A DNA stretch of 64,000 nucleotides, taken from the NCBI GenBank assembly GCA_964059195.1, contig CAXKWD010000011.1, positions 28,953,791 through 29,017,790 of the forward strand. The letters run 5' to 3'. Source of the DNA: Ectobius pallidus. Taxonomy: Eukaryota > Arthropoda > Insecta > Blattodea > Ectobiidae. The position numbers and the translations under genes were made by a program. The stretch's first letter is position 1. Each line of letters opens with the position of its first letter. Positions 21,459-30,070 of the stretch are shown in pieces. The notes below the pieces were generated by a model. The model did not search any database. It was not told the DNA's origin and saw only the letters and a program-made list of their open reading frames with translations.

Positions 21459-21745
21459 TGGTTTTCCAAATTCAGTTTATTTCTTGCCTTATTATTTAAT
21501 AAAAAGATGTTCATAAGGATAAAAGGGAATATTATATTGCGTATATATGTCGTCTGAATTCATACTTTGAATTCAAGCACAATAGATACTGTACCAATCG
21601 TGAAACGAGTTGGTTTCGCCTACTACTGGTTTGGCTGAGGTGAGAAAGGAAGGTCATTTCAATCAATGTTACAGCACAGTATTTGCAAAGATATGTACCA
21701 TCGTTCATTCTTCATATAGATCCCACCTGTCTGTACATTTCAATA
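21459..21745 (+). repeat. Direct duplication, unit 1
   Basis: Matches 22028-22310, sharing 'ataaggataaaa', 'ggaatattatattgc', 'gaaaggaaggtcatttcaat' and 'catcgttcattcttca'. It lies inside the 21215-22534 insertion. Confidence 0.75.
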
Positions 21746-22027
21746 AAATAACATTGATGTTTTAAAGAATAATTCTCACACGTGTGCAATCCAAGGCAAA
21801 GCAACACCACGAAATCTCTGCTCTGAGTTCGACATAGCCTAGCTTTTATTCCCGTACAACTAGTAGACATTTTAGGTGCAAAATCATGTGCATAGCCAAG
21901 AAAGAGCTGTTATAATTATGTTCGTGTACATGCAGGTATGATAAATTGATTACATACCCTATATACCGATACACAGGCTATATCGTGATGCATGCAGCCA
22001 TTCACTTAAATTTGGCCTAGGACCACT

Positions 22028-22310
22028 GGTTTTCCATATTTCATTTATTTGTTGCCTTATTGTTCAGTAATAAAAGTTCATAAGGATAAAATGGAATATT
22101 ATATTGCATATATGTCGCCTGAATTCAAACACCATAAATACTGTACTAATCGTGGTTACGCCCACTAGCCTACTCGATGGACCTGGTTTGGTTGAGGTAA
22201 GAAAGGAAGGTCATTTCAATTGATGTTACAGCACAGTGTTTGCAAAGATATGCCCCATCGTTCATTCTTCAAATAGACCCCACCTGTCTCTCATTATTCT
22301 TTATGTTCAA
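22028..22310 (+). repeat. Direct duplication, unit 2
   Basis: Partner of 21459-21745, about 570 bp downstream, diverged by substitutions and short indels. Confidence 0.75.
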
Positions 22311-22534
22311 TTAGCTTTTGGCCTAGAAATCGTAAATATGATACATTACGCTGATCTCCATCTTGGAAAGAAAACCGCGGTTTTCTCACTTTACAGCTCC
22401 TTCACGGCCGGTTTGCTCCTTACCGCGGTAAAAGTCGAAACCGAGCACGGTGCAATGAAAGTATGACTTTAGCGGGGTAAACTAAGTAACTTTACCGTGG
22501 TATTCTGAATACCGAGGTTGGTGCACTCGGCCAT

Positions 22535-22690
22535 GAATGTTTTAATTCTCCTACTGTTCATGTGGTGAAAATTAGGCAAGTTAGAAGAAATGTAAGAAGA
22601 GGATTGTGATACTCATATGGATAGTGGATTGCACTTCATTAATTTTTGTGGCTGTGAACATGACACATGGCTATTAATCTGTAAGTGAAG
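22535..22690 (+). repeat. Dispersed repeat fragment like 7196-7425
   Basis: Right half of the older repeat interrupted by the 21215-22534 insertion; matches 7196-7340 in the same orientation. Confidence 0.7.
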
Positions 22691-23032
22691 ATATAATCAC
22701 GTTTCCGGGTTTTACTCCAAAAATAAACATATTACAAAACACCGTGTTATATCAAGTACTAAGATCTGTTTAATATTTAACAAAAATTTCAAGCAATTCA
22801 GAACAATAGAAGCTAAGAATAGGTAGGGTATATTTTGTGCAGAAAACAGAAACTTGCAGAAAATGGACATCAAAGTTGATCCCAGCTGCATATATACCGG
22901 TACACATAATAGTACCCCCCTTTCTGTTAATTCATTTACTTGTATATTGGAATCATAATATTTTATGTTTTCCTCATGTTCTTCAATATGAAATTTATCA
23001 AGGGTTTGGCAGTTGACATTGTATTTGAAAAT
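22691..23032. other. ALG10 intron 3; no gene seen
   Basis: AT-rich with no recognised element. Confidence 0.4.
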
Positions 23033-23125
23033 GAGGAAGCTCCCTGAAACATGTCATACCAAAATAATGGGAAGTGAAGCATAAAAGTGTGGATAGGCAA
23101 CTCATATAGGCCTAGTAAATTTATT
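23033..23125. repeat. Solo arm of the hairpin element seen at 39555-39764
   Basis: Matches the right arm 39671-39764: 'gaggaagctccctgaaaca', then 'catacc', 'aagcataaaagtgtg' and 'caactcatata'. After 'catata' this copy reads 'ggcctagtaaatt' where the other reads 'gtaaatt', an extra six bases that create TAGGCCTA at 23107. Confidence 0.7.
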
Positions 23126-23277
23126 AATCATCTTTACTTCAAATCTCACTCTTAGTAAACTAAATAAGATTTACCTATTAAGAAGTAATATAAATAAATA
23201 TAATCTCAAATGTACAGTGTAATATACAAGACATTCCAAAAGTAATAGACAAAATTCTGTAGGCCTACTAGCTTATA

Positions 23278-23998
23278 CAGTGAGTCCCACGCAAGAGTTG
23301 GCCAATGATGCGAGTTTATGCATCGCAGCAGGCACAGCTCCAACTCCCGAGCGATCGGGTGAAATATCTATGCAAATAAAGCTGCTTTTGGTGTAATGAT
23401 TCAGGTTCTCACATTTACAGTTCAAATTACAATGAAAATAACCACGTACCTCATCACAAGAGATGTTGGAAATGTTCTCCTGTTGCATCCACACAATACT
23501 GGCACCTTTTTAGGAAATTTTCTTTCACACGCATAAGTTCAGTTCTAAGACAGGGTTAATTTCTCTTGTTTTAGGCCTATGTGATATTGCCTTTAAGTTC
23601 TTCTAACAATATGTGAATATTATTTATGGGGAAACTTGAAAAATAAAGTGTATAGGTCGATTTCCCATACATTAGAAGAACTTAAAGACAATATCACATG
23701 AGAAATTAACTATATCGGAAGCTGAACTTATGCACGTGAAAGAAAATTTCCTAAAAAGATGCCAGTATTGTGTGGATGCAAGAGGAGAACATTTCCAACA
23801 TCCCTTGTGATGAGGTAAGCCTACTTGGTTATTTTCATTGTAATTTTAACTGTAAGTTAAATGTGAGAAGCTGAATCAATACACCGATCGCGGCTTTGTT
23901 TGCATAGATATTTCACCCAACTGCTCGGGAGTTGTGAGCTGTGCCCACCGCGATGCAGAAACCCGCATCATTGGCAAACTCTTGCGTGGGACTCTCTG
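23278..23998. mobile_element. Tc1/mariner-type hairpin MITE
   Basis: A 721 bp element flanked by TA (23276-23277 and 23999-24000). Terminal repeats CAGTGAGTCCCACGCAAGAG and CAGAGAGTCCCACGCAAGAG continue inward as arms of about 335 bp that are reverse complements, leaving a centre of about 50 bp. It has no coding capacity. The left arm carries an extra stretch ending in TAGGCCTA (23572) that the right arm lacks. Confidence 0.9.
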
Positions 23999-24167
23999 TA
24001 TATTGTAACAAGACAACTACTGTATTAGACTTAGCTGACCCACTATTAGCCCAACGAAAGAAATAAGTATACCATTTAATACTGATCTAAATCATGCAAT
24101 GGAACATGTTGTTTAATTAAGTTAAAAAAAAAGGATGTAGGCATTAGGAGCCAACTGAGTAAGATAC

Positions 24168-24336
24168 CTGTTATTGCAGAATATTTCAGCTTTCCTTCTA
24201 AATGCAGGAGATAGGTCAGCAAAACCATAAATGTAGAGGTGGTGTCAGTATAATAGAGGAAGCTGAAGAAGTACAGAACTGGGAATGTAGCTAAATTAAA
24301 TGCAGACAAGACATCCTTCAACCATCCCAGATTTTG
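24168..24336 (-). CDS. ALG10: ALG10 exon 3
   Basis: Codes for FNLATFPVLYFFSFLYYTDT and STFMVLLTYLLHLEGK, which align with the conserved 'LYFF.FLYYT' block of ALG10. It is largely hydrophobic, giving two membrane segments. Acceptor TTTCAG before 24336; donor ACAG|GTATCT in phase 1, completed by the GA that starts exon 4. Length 169 bp. Confidence 0.92.
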
Positions 24337-24824
24337 CTGAAACAAATTTCGAAAATTATTTACTTATCCGACAGTTTTCTACAGTATTTTGGTTAGAAAT
24401 CATTAAATCATATATCTGAAGGAGATCTGAAGGTGTATAGATTATGTTTTGGGACCTATTAAAACATGCCTGGTTAAATTTTAAAGCTTTGGTAGGCCTA
24501 CAGTTTGAATTTAGTTGGGGTCACAGGAAGTAATGACTCGGTGGTTGTTCTTTGAAATGCATTTGAATAGCATTTAATGCCTAAAGAGAGTAACATGAAC
24601 ATTCAGAATTTTTCCATCACTAATCATTTAAGTTAGGCCTAGTAATCATATAAGGTAGGCCTAATAATCATTTAATGTAGGCCTACTACGCTAAGAGGGG
24701 GAAAACTACAAATTTTAGACAATGTTTTTATATTTGTTTTCCCTCAAAGCCTGTCTTCAAATTAACAGATCCAGGTCAGGAGGGGTTTAATTTTCAGAAA
24801 AATCAGGCATATGTAAATAAATAC
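24337..24824. other. ALG10 intron 2
   Basis: Short intron. It has four TAGGCCTA octamers; three (24634, 24656, 24678) are spaced exactly 22 bp in a small tandem array. Confidence 0.6.
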
Positions 24825-25022
24825 CTTTGAAGGTGGAGTTCTCCCTCTGACTTTCTCCTGGATCTTGTAGATGACATAAAAATTTCCTAATGCAGTTAGA
24901 ACATTCACAGCTCGTAGACCGTATACAGTGCACAGGTCTGTCATCAACAACAACTGTAAAGGCTTTACAATCCCAACGGACAGCAAGTACAAACCAGGAA
25001 GGGTTGTGATTTTCTCATCCCA
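24825..25022 (-). CDS. ALG10: ALG10 exon 2
   Basis: Begins WDEKITTLPGLYLLSVGI, the luminal and membrane block most diagnostic of ALG10 ('WDp.ITTLPGLY'), and ends with a basic cytosolic loop (KVRGRTPPSK). Acceptor TTTTGCAG, donor AAAG|GTATTT, phase 0 at both ends, 198 bp or 66 codons. Part of the continuous minus-strand gene. Confidence 0.95.
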
Positions 25023-25137
25023 CTGCAAAACAAAGAAAGAATTCCACAATGAATTTCTAATTCTTTTACAACCTAACAATGTTCTAAATGACCTATAAAG
25101 TGACTGGAAAACTTTGAAGAAATCTGAAAATCCTATT

Positions 25138-25144
25138 AAAAAAA

Positions 25145-25176
<32 letters not shown>

Positions 25177-25200
25177 AAGAAAGAAAAAAAAAAAAAAAAA
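25138..25200. repeat. A-rich homopolymer tract
   Basis: About 62 bases of A interrupted by a few G, a poly-T on the ALG10 sense strand some 115 bp upstream of exon 2. A short GC-rich stretch (25200-25305) follows that I could not assign. Long open frames over it are low-complexity artefacts. Confidence 0.85.
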
Positions 25201-25346
25201 TGGAACTTTGCGCTCCATGCTGCTCCCCTTTCCACTCGCCACTCGCCTGGACGCTTCCCGCGTGCCCTCCTTCCCCGCAGCGCATGCCGCCATGCCTGTA
25301 GCCACTGGTAATGCATAATTGCAATTGACATGTCACCTAATATTTC

Positions 25347-25920
25347 ACAATAAAGAAAGCCCCTTGCACCTCCACATAATATTTCACAATTATAAAAACA
25401 ACCCTTGCAACAGAACAGGCTATTTCACAATACAAACAATGCCCTTGCACCATACATAATATTTCATAATCATAAAAAACGCCGTATTATAACATAAAAT
25501 GTGGCTTAATTGATGCAGGAAAATTCCCTTGCACCAACACTTCTCTTTTCATAACTAACATAATATCTCAAAATTATATAAACCGATTCTTGCGTTACAA
25601 CTCATGAAATCCTCCCTATCATAACTCAAATAGGCACAATAAAGGAAGCCCCTTGCACCTCCACATAATATTTCACAATTATAAAAACAACCCTTGCAAC
25701 AAAACAGGCTATTTCACAATACAAACAATGCCCTTGCACCATACATAATATTACATAATTATAAAAAACGCCATATTATAACATAAAATGTGGCTTAATT
25801 GATGGAGGAAAATTCCCATGCACCAACACTACTCTTTTCATAACTAACAAAATATCTCAAAATTATAAAAACCGATTCTTGCGTTAAAACTCATGAAATC
25901 CTCCCCATCATAACTCAAAT
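25347..25920 (+). repeat. Two-copy tandem repeat, period about 289 bp
   Basis: Units at about 25347-25636 and 25637-25920 are over 90% alike by eye. Each contains several sub-repeats built on 'cccttgcacc' and 'ataatatttcacaat'. The sub-repeat style resembles the 'ccccttgtaccaaatat' units at the window start and near 28930-28990, so these may be relatives. Confidence 0.85.
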
Positions 25921-25950
25921 ATATGAAAGCTTCCTTCACTGCTCAACATT

Positions 25951-26170
25951 CACTCATAGCGTAATGGTTAAGACTCCTAGCTATAATGCTAGGGGTCCCG
26001 AGTTCGAATCCCGGTCGATCCAAAATTTACTAGTAGGAATAGGTCTCAAATAGGTAGGTAGGGTGAAGAGGGGGTGAGAGGAAGAGAGGAAGGAGACGGG
26101 AAAGGAAGAGAAGAAGAGAATAAAGAAGAAATAATTTTTTTTCTGTTTCATCAGTTGCTTAAGAGATGGC
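25951..26170 (+). mobile_element. tRNA-derived SINE, plus copy
   Basis: The tRNA-like head (about 25952-26023) has A box 'tagcgtaatgg' at 25957-25967 and B box 'agttcgaatcc' at 26001-26011. The body 'taggaataggtctcaaatag' and 'gtaggtagggtgaag' is followed by a purine-rich tail. The same body is found on the minus strand at 28650-28858. Confidence 0.8.
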
Positions 26171-26489
26171 GCCACCGTCGTTGCTAGTAGTTCAAATGCT
26201 GCCGCTAGGGGAGGGAGTTAGAGAGTTGGAGTGACGGACTCGCATGGGGCGTAAAGTTCCATTTACCCTGGTTTTATTAATCAACTCGTCTTGTGGGTGG
26301 CATACCACTCAATAAGCAATGCCACTGTTGTTCAGGTGATCCTATACTCTTTACAGATGGTAAAATTAGGCATAATCCTTACATGCTTGACCCATTTGCA
26401 CGATATGTATGTATGTACGGGTGATGCAATGTTTTTTTTGAGCAAAGCAGGGTGACCAACAGGGACAGACCCACCTCTGCATTAAGGTA

Positions 26490-26840
26490 AGAACATAATC
26501 CCAATGGTGCGGACCAACTAACTCGTTAAAACTCTTTCAGAAGGGTGCTTATTATTCTGCAATACAGATATATAACAAGCTTCCAAGCAACATTAAATTA
26601 TTATGTATTCAAAGAAAAAGCAAACCTTTCAGAACATCCGTCAAGAAATTTTTAATAACTCACACCTTCTACCATTTGGAGGAATATTTCCAGCTTGGAT
26701 AAATTTGGCAGCTTGCAGTTTCTGTATATTATTGATATAACATGCATGTATTTTTTGATCTCACATGTTCTATATCCTTGAGCCCCGCTCAACAGAGGAT
26801 CTACAGGACGAGATATCTACATCTGCATCTCCATCTACAT
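26490..26840 (+). mobile_element. 5'-truncated non-LTR retrotransposon, 3' end
   Basis: A frame of about 60 codons ending in TAA at 26700-26702 matches the extreme C-terminus of non-LTR ORF2 proteins (LFQKGAYYSAIQIYNKLP, then KKFLITHTFYHLEEYF). It ends in short 'catctac' units at about 26815-26840. Similar host-like strings before and after (near 26430-26455 and 26880-26920, 'gtgaccaac') suggest it lies in, or beside a duplication of, another repeat. Different from the intact element at 15146. Confidence 0.75.
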
Positions 26841-26980
26841 CTACACCGTTCACGCGATATTCGCATTTCCACGGACTGTGTGATGTTTTTCATTTATGAG
26901 CGAGGCAGTGTGACCAACTGTTCTTGTATGTAGTGACAGCACATGATTTTGTGCCACACACCAGCCAAGCTCTGCTGTTT

Positions 26981-27110
26981 TGTTAGGTTAGGAACATTTA
27001 TGTTAGTTAAGGAGCAATATACTGAATAGCACCAAGCTACGCTGTTTTGTTAGGTTAGGGACGTTTATGTTAGTTAAGGAGCAATATACTGAATAGCGCA
27101 TGGTTTCTGT
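26981..27110 (+). repeat. Two copies of a TTAGG-like repeat unit
   Basis: Units at about 26981-27035 and 27047-27100 read 'gttaggttagg' followed by 'gttagtt' and 'gagcaatatactgaatagc'. Related units lie at 27600-27660, 27752-27808 and 29360-29415, with a partial one at 28193. Confidence 0.75.
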
Positions 27111-27599
27111 GGCTTGTACCTTTTAAGGTTTGTCAGACTGTTCACCCACAATTATATCTCGTTTAGCGATATGACGTCACATTCCAACGTCCAATCACGA
27201 GGACGAGGACAGAAAAATGGCGAAGAACAAGGAAGTTTTCACTAGATCGTGATATGAAAGAAAGTGTGGGAAAATGGAACATTACGTCTCACCCAAGTCC
27301 CCTCACTTCTACTCCTACTGGTGCAAGGGTCTTTTCTATTATAGCCTATATACAGTTTTTTTCTTATTTTATAATTGTGAAATATGTTTGGTGCAAGGCT
27401 CTTTTCCCTAAACTTGAGAATAGGGTGACCGCCGTCATAACCGGGCCGTACTGAGTGGGACCAAGTCTACAATGTCGCCAATATTACGAACATGATGACA
27501 TGCCGATTGAATTCTGTAGATAAACGACTGTTGTAGCAATGTTTTACGTAAGATGTGGAGGTAAAAAAGCTTCTGCATTAAGAATTCTAGGTCCGTGAC

Positions 27600-27808
27600 A
27601 GGTTATGTTAGGTTAGGAACAGTCATGTTAGTTTAGCAGCAGTATTCTGCATAGCGCAGGGTTCGTGCCATGTAACGATGTTTTACGAAAGACTTGGAAG
27701 GGTAATAAGACTTCTAGAAGTAGTGACAGTCAAATTCTAGGTCAGTGTCAGGTTATGTTAGGTTAGGAACATTTGTATTAGTTTAGGAGCAATATACTGA
27801 ATAGCGCT
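27600..27808 (+). repeat. Two further TTAGG-like units
   Basis: Units at 27600-27660 and 27752-27808, same orientation as those at 26981, each preceded by 'ggttat'. The region between repeats 'ctaggtc(a/c)gtg(a/t)caggttatgtt'. Confidence 0.7.
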
Positions 27809-28021
27809 GGGTTTATTATGACTCACATTGAATACGATGGGAAATTTTACCCTTGCGCCGATCGTTTCTCTTTTGTTGCCTACGGCTCGGAGGGGCACGG
27901 TCGCTAATGGCAGTGCACGGCTGGCTACGCTATTCTGAAGGAGTTCCGCTCTTTTTTTATTGTGAAATATTATTACAGGCGTTGAGCAGGTGAGACGTAA
28001 AGTTCCATTATGCTGAAAGTG

Positions 28022-28469
28022 TATCATTTAGGGCGGGCAGGTTGGACCAAATCATTCGCCAAGACAACATCTCCTCTCCACACATCTATCTATAACAAAA
28101 TTCGTGTGATATAAGTGTTTTATGAAGAGAATCTCGAGTTCTAAAAAACGGGTCCGCGCCTATGGGATTTTACCAAGGTAAGTAGTGGCAGTTATGTTAG
28201 GTTAGGTTCATTTGGTTTGGTTAGGTATGAACAGCGAAATTAGTGTAGTGTGTTTGTCAACTTGTTACCCAGAATTCTATCTGCTCCGCTGGTGTGACAT
28301 CAGAGCTCTGATGTCAAATCACGAAAATCTGTAAAGTTTCGGGGAAGGTAACATGGCGGAGATTAGACTACTTTTCGCTACATTGTGGTATAAAAGAAAT
28401 TGTAACGTTTAGGGCGGGCGGGTTGGACCAAATCATTTGCCAAGACATCTCCTCTCCATATAATCATGC
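28022..28469. repeat. Duplicated GC-rich repeat, host of the hAT-like insertion
   Basis: The string 'tttagggcgggc(a/g)ggttggac' with 'caaatcatt(c/t)gccaagaca' is present at 28028 and 28409. The continuation of the first copy (28095-28160, 'gtgtgatataagtgttttat') reappears at 29197-29260 after the hAT-like insertion, so the second copy was split by it. Confidence 0.65.
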
Positions 28470-29178
28470 GGGAAAAACCAAATATCGGGTGCCAAATAGG
28501 CTCCTCCCATACTCGCTATCGGGACCCGCCCGGGAAGGAGGGGTTTAGGGCGGGGACTAACTAAATGAAACAGTGGGAGACATCTAGTAGGTAATGGTGG
28601 AATTAGTAGTAGCGGCGCAGAGACATCTGGCGGAAATAGCAGAAACACAAGAAAATTATTTTTTTTTTATTTTCCCCTTTTATCTCTATTCTCCTCTTCT
28701 CCTCCTCTTTTCCCTATTACCTCCCTTCTCTCCTTCACCCTACCTACCTATTTGGGACCTATTCCTATCCTAGTAATTTTCGCACCTACGGGGATTCGAT
28801 CTGGGGACTGCTAGCGTTATAGTCCATCGCCTTGACCACTACACCACGAGTGCTCTACGCAATAAAAATCGAGAAAACTTCTAGCCTTTGTACTACAGAG
28901 ACGTGTAATACATGACGAGTAGTAAGAATGATAAGTATATTTGGTACAAGGGGCATCTCGTATTTTCAATATTTGGTACAAGGGGCACTCTCGCATCGTG
29001 GGAATCGTATTTTCAATAGGGTAGTGTTGAGTGTCGAGTGGGTAAGGCGGACACGTTAGGGAACGGTCGGAACGGATCGGTGTGAGAGGTCGCCGGCCGG
29101 CCGACAGCTGCTGTCGCCATAGCAACAGAATGCGGGATGGGCGGAGCCTATTTGGCACCCGATATTTGGTTTATTGCC
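28470..29178. mobile_element. hAT-like non-autonomous element with 8 bp target duplication
   Basis: The 709 bp element is flanked by 'aatcatgc' (28462-28469 and 29179-29186). The ends are inverted: left 'gggaaaaaccaaatatcggg', right reverse complement 'ggcaataaaccaaatatcgg'. An 8 bp duplication is typical of the hAT superfamily. It contains a minus-strand SINE (28650-28858) and units on 'tttggtacaaggggca' like those at the window start. No transposase. Confidence 0.85.
28650..28858 (-). mobile_element. tRNA-derived SINE, minus copy
   Basis: On the minus strand an A-box-like 'tggtgtagtgg' and B-box-like 'agatcgaatcccc' form a tRNA-like head, followed by the body 'aggaataggtcccaaatag' also seen at 25951-26170 and an A-rich tail. 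It lies inside the hAT-like element. Confidence 0.75.
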
Positions 29179-29186
29179 AATCATGC

Positions 29187-29605
29187 ATAGCAAAATATGT
29201 GTGATATTAGTGTTTTATGAAGGGAATCTTAGTTTTAAAGAATGGGTCCCCCCAAGCATGTATGGATTTTACCTCAAATTATTGTAATGGAGAACAGCAA
29301 GCGGCAATTTCTTCATGACAAAAGATAGATTTATGCTGCACCCCAGCCAAGCTTCGCCGTTTTGTTAGGTTAGGAACGTTTATGTTAGTTTAGGAGCAAT
29401 ATACTGAATAGCACAAGGTTTATTATGTCTCGCATTGAATTTCTTCTGTGACGAAACCCTAAACCCCACCTTCCCAGGCGGGCCTCATTAGAGAGGAGCC
29501 TAGGGTGCAGCATAAAACTATCTTTTGCCACTATTTTTTCCCACTTGATCATACATCGAACATTTCTATAAAGTATCACACTAAGCTAGGCCTACTGTAC
29601 ATTAC
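29187..29605. other. ALG10 intron 1, 5' part
   Basis: Continuation of the repeat split by the hAT-like element, then one TTAGG-like unit (29360-29415) and unassigned sequence. TAGGCCTA at 29587 is about 17 bp from the exon 1 donor. Confidence 0.5.
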
Positions 29606-29815
29606 CTCTTTATAATTTCCATTGCAAAACTTCACTGCCTGTGGTATATGAAATATTTCGTCGATGTACGGATCAGGCTGGATGTTATATATGACATTAA
29701 ACAGTGAAAAGGTGGTTGCCAAAAATATAGCACCTACTAACATTATAACCAGTTTCTTAACCACTCTCTCATAAGATTCTTCAACATCCACAAGTTTACT
29801 ATGACCGCGAGACAT
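29606..29815 (-). CDS. ALG10: ALG10 exon 1 with start codon
   Basis: Codes for 70 residues from ATG at 29815. A short cytosolic N-terminus is followed by a membrane segment (KLVIMLVGAIFLATTFSLF) and the luminal motif PYIDEIFHIPQA, whose acidic pair is conserved in ALG10 and in the wider GT-C fold glucosyltransferases. The donor is AAAGAG|GTAATG, phase 0. The ATG is the first in frame after an upstream AT-rich leader. The 4.6 kb intron 1 that follows is full of repeats. Confidence 0.93.
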
Positions 29816-30070
29816 ATTTGCTGTTTAATAATAATTCGCTTTACGACGGCACTTTACAGCATGTTTGATCCTTTAATACTATGCACAACACACGTATTCA
29901 ATCAGAGTAACCAAAGTTCAAAACCACATTTTACACGCGTCACCTAGACGCCATCAAGCCGGCAGCCATATACAGGAACAGGAACAAGCAGCATCTTGAA
30001 TCTTCCAGCCCGGCAATCTGGGTATCAACGGTGAAGCCTAGCCTTGCGCTACGCCACCATCTTGGCTCAC
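29816..30070 (-). promoter_or_regulatory. Probable ALG10 5' UTR and promoter
   Basis: This short, more GC-rich patch upstream of the ALG10 ATG contains 'gccaccatcttggct', whose minus strand carries AAGATGG, the core of YY1/Pho-type sites often found at housekeeping starts. There is no clear TATA box. The assignment rests on position and composition. Confidence 0.35.

Larger units (their letters stand above)
21215..22534. mobile_element. Insertion of 1.3 kb with inverted ends inside an older repeat
   Basis: Ends 'atggcagagtgcacca' and the reverse complement of 'atggccgagtgcacca' match, and internal CCGCGGTAAA / TACCGCGG-like strings recur near both ends. The flanks together (21190-21214 and 22535-22690) resemble the uninterrupted repeat at 7175-7340, so the insertion boundaries are well placed. 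Inside is a direct duplication of about 285 bp (21459-21745 and 22028-22310) and a CT microsatellite near 21402-21422. No transposase is recognised. Confidence 0.6.

Noticed and set aside
24762..25331. 189-codon minus ORF read as one protein
   Set aside because: Its upstream half is a poly-Phe frame across the poly-A/T tract; only the part from 25022 down is exon 2 of ALG10.
25951..26023. Functional tRNA gene
   Set aside because: A and B boxes are present, but the head is attached to a body shared with 28650-28858, so it is a SINE.
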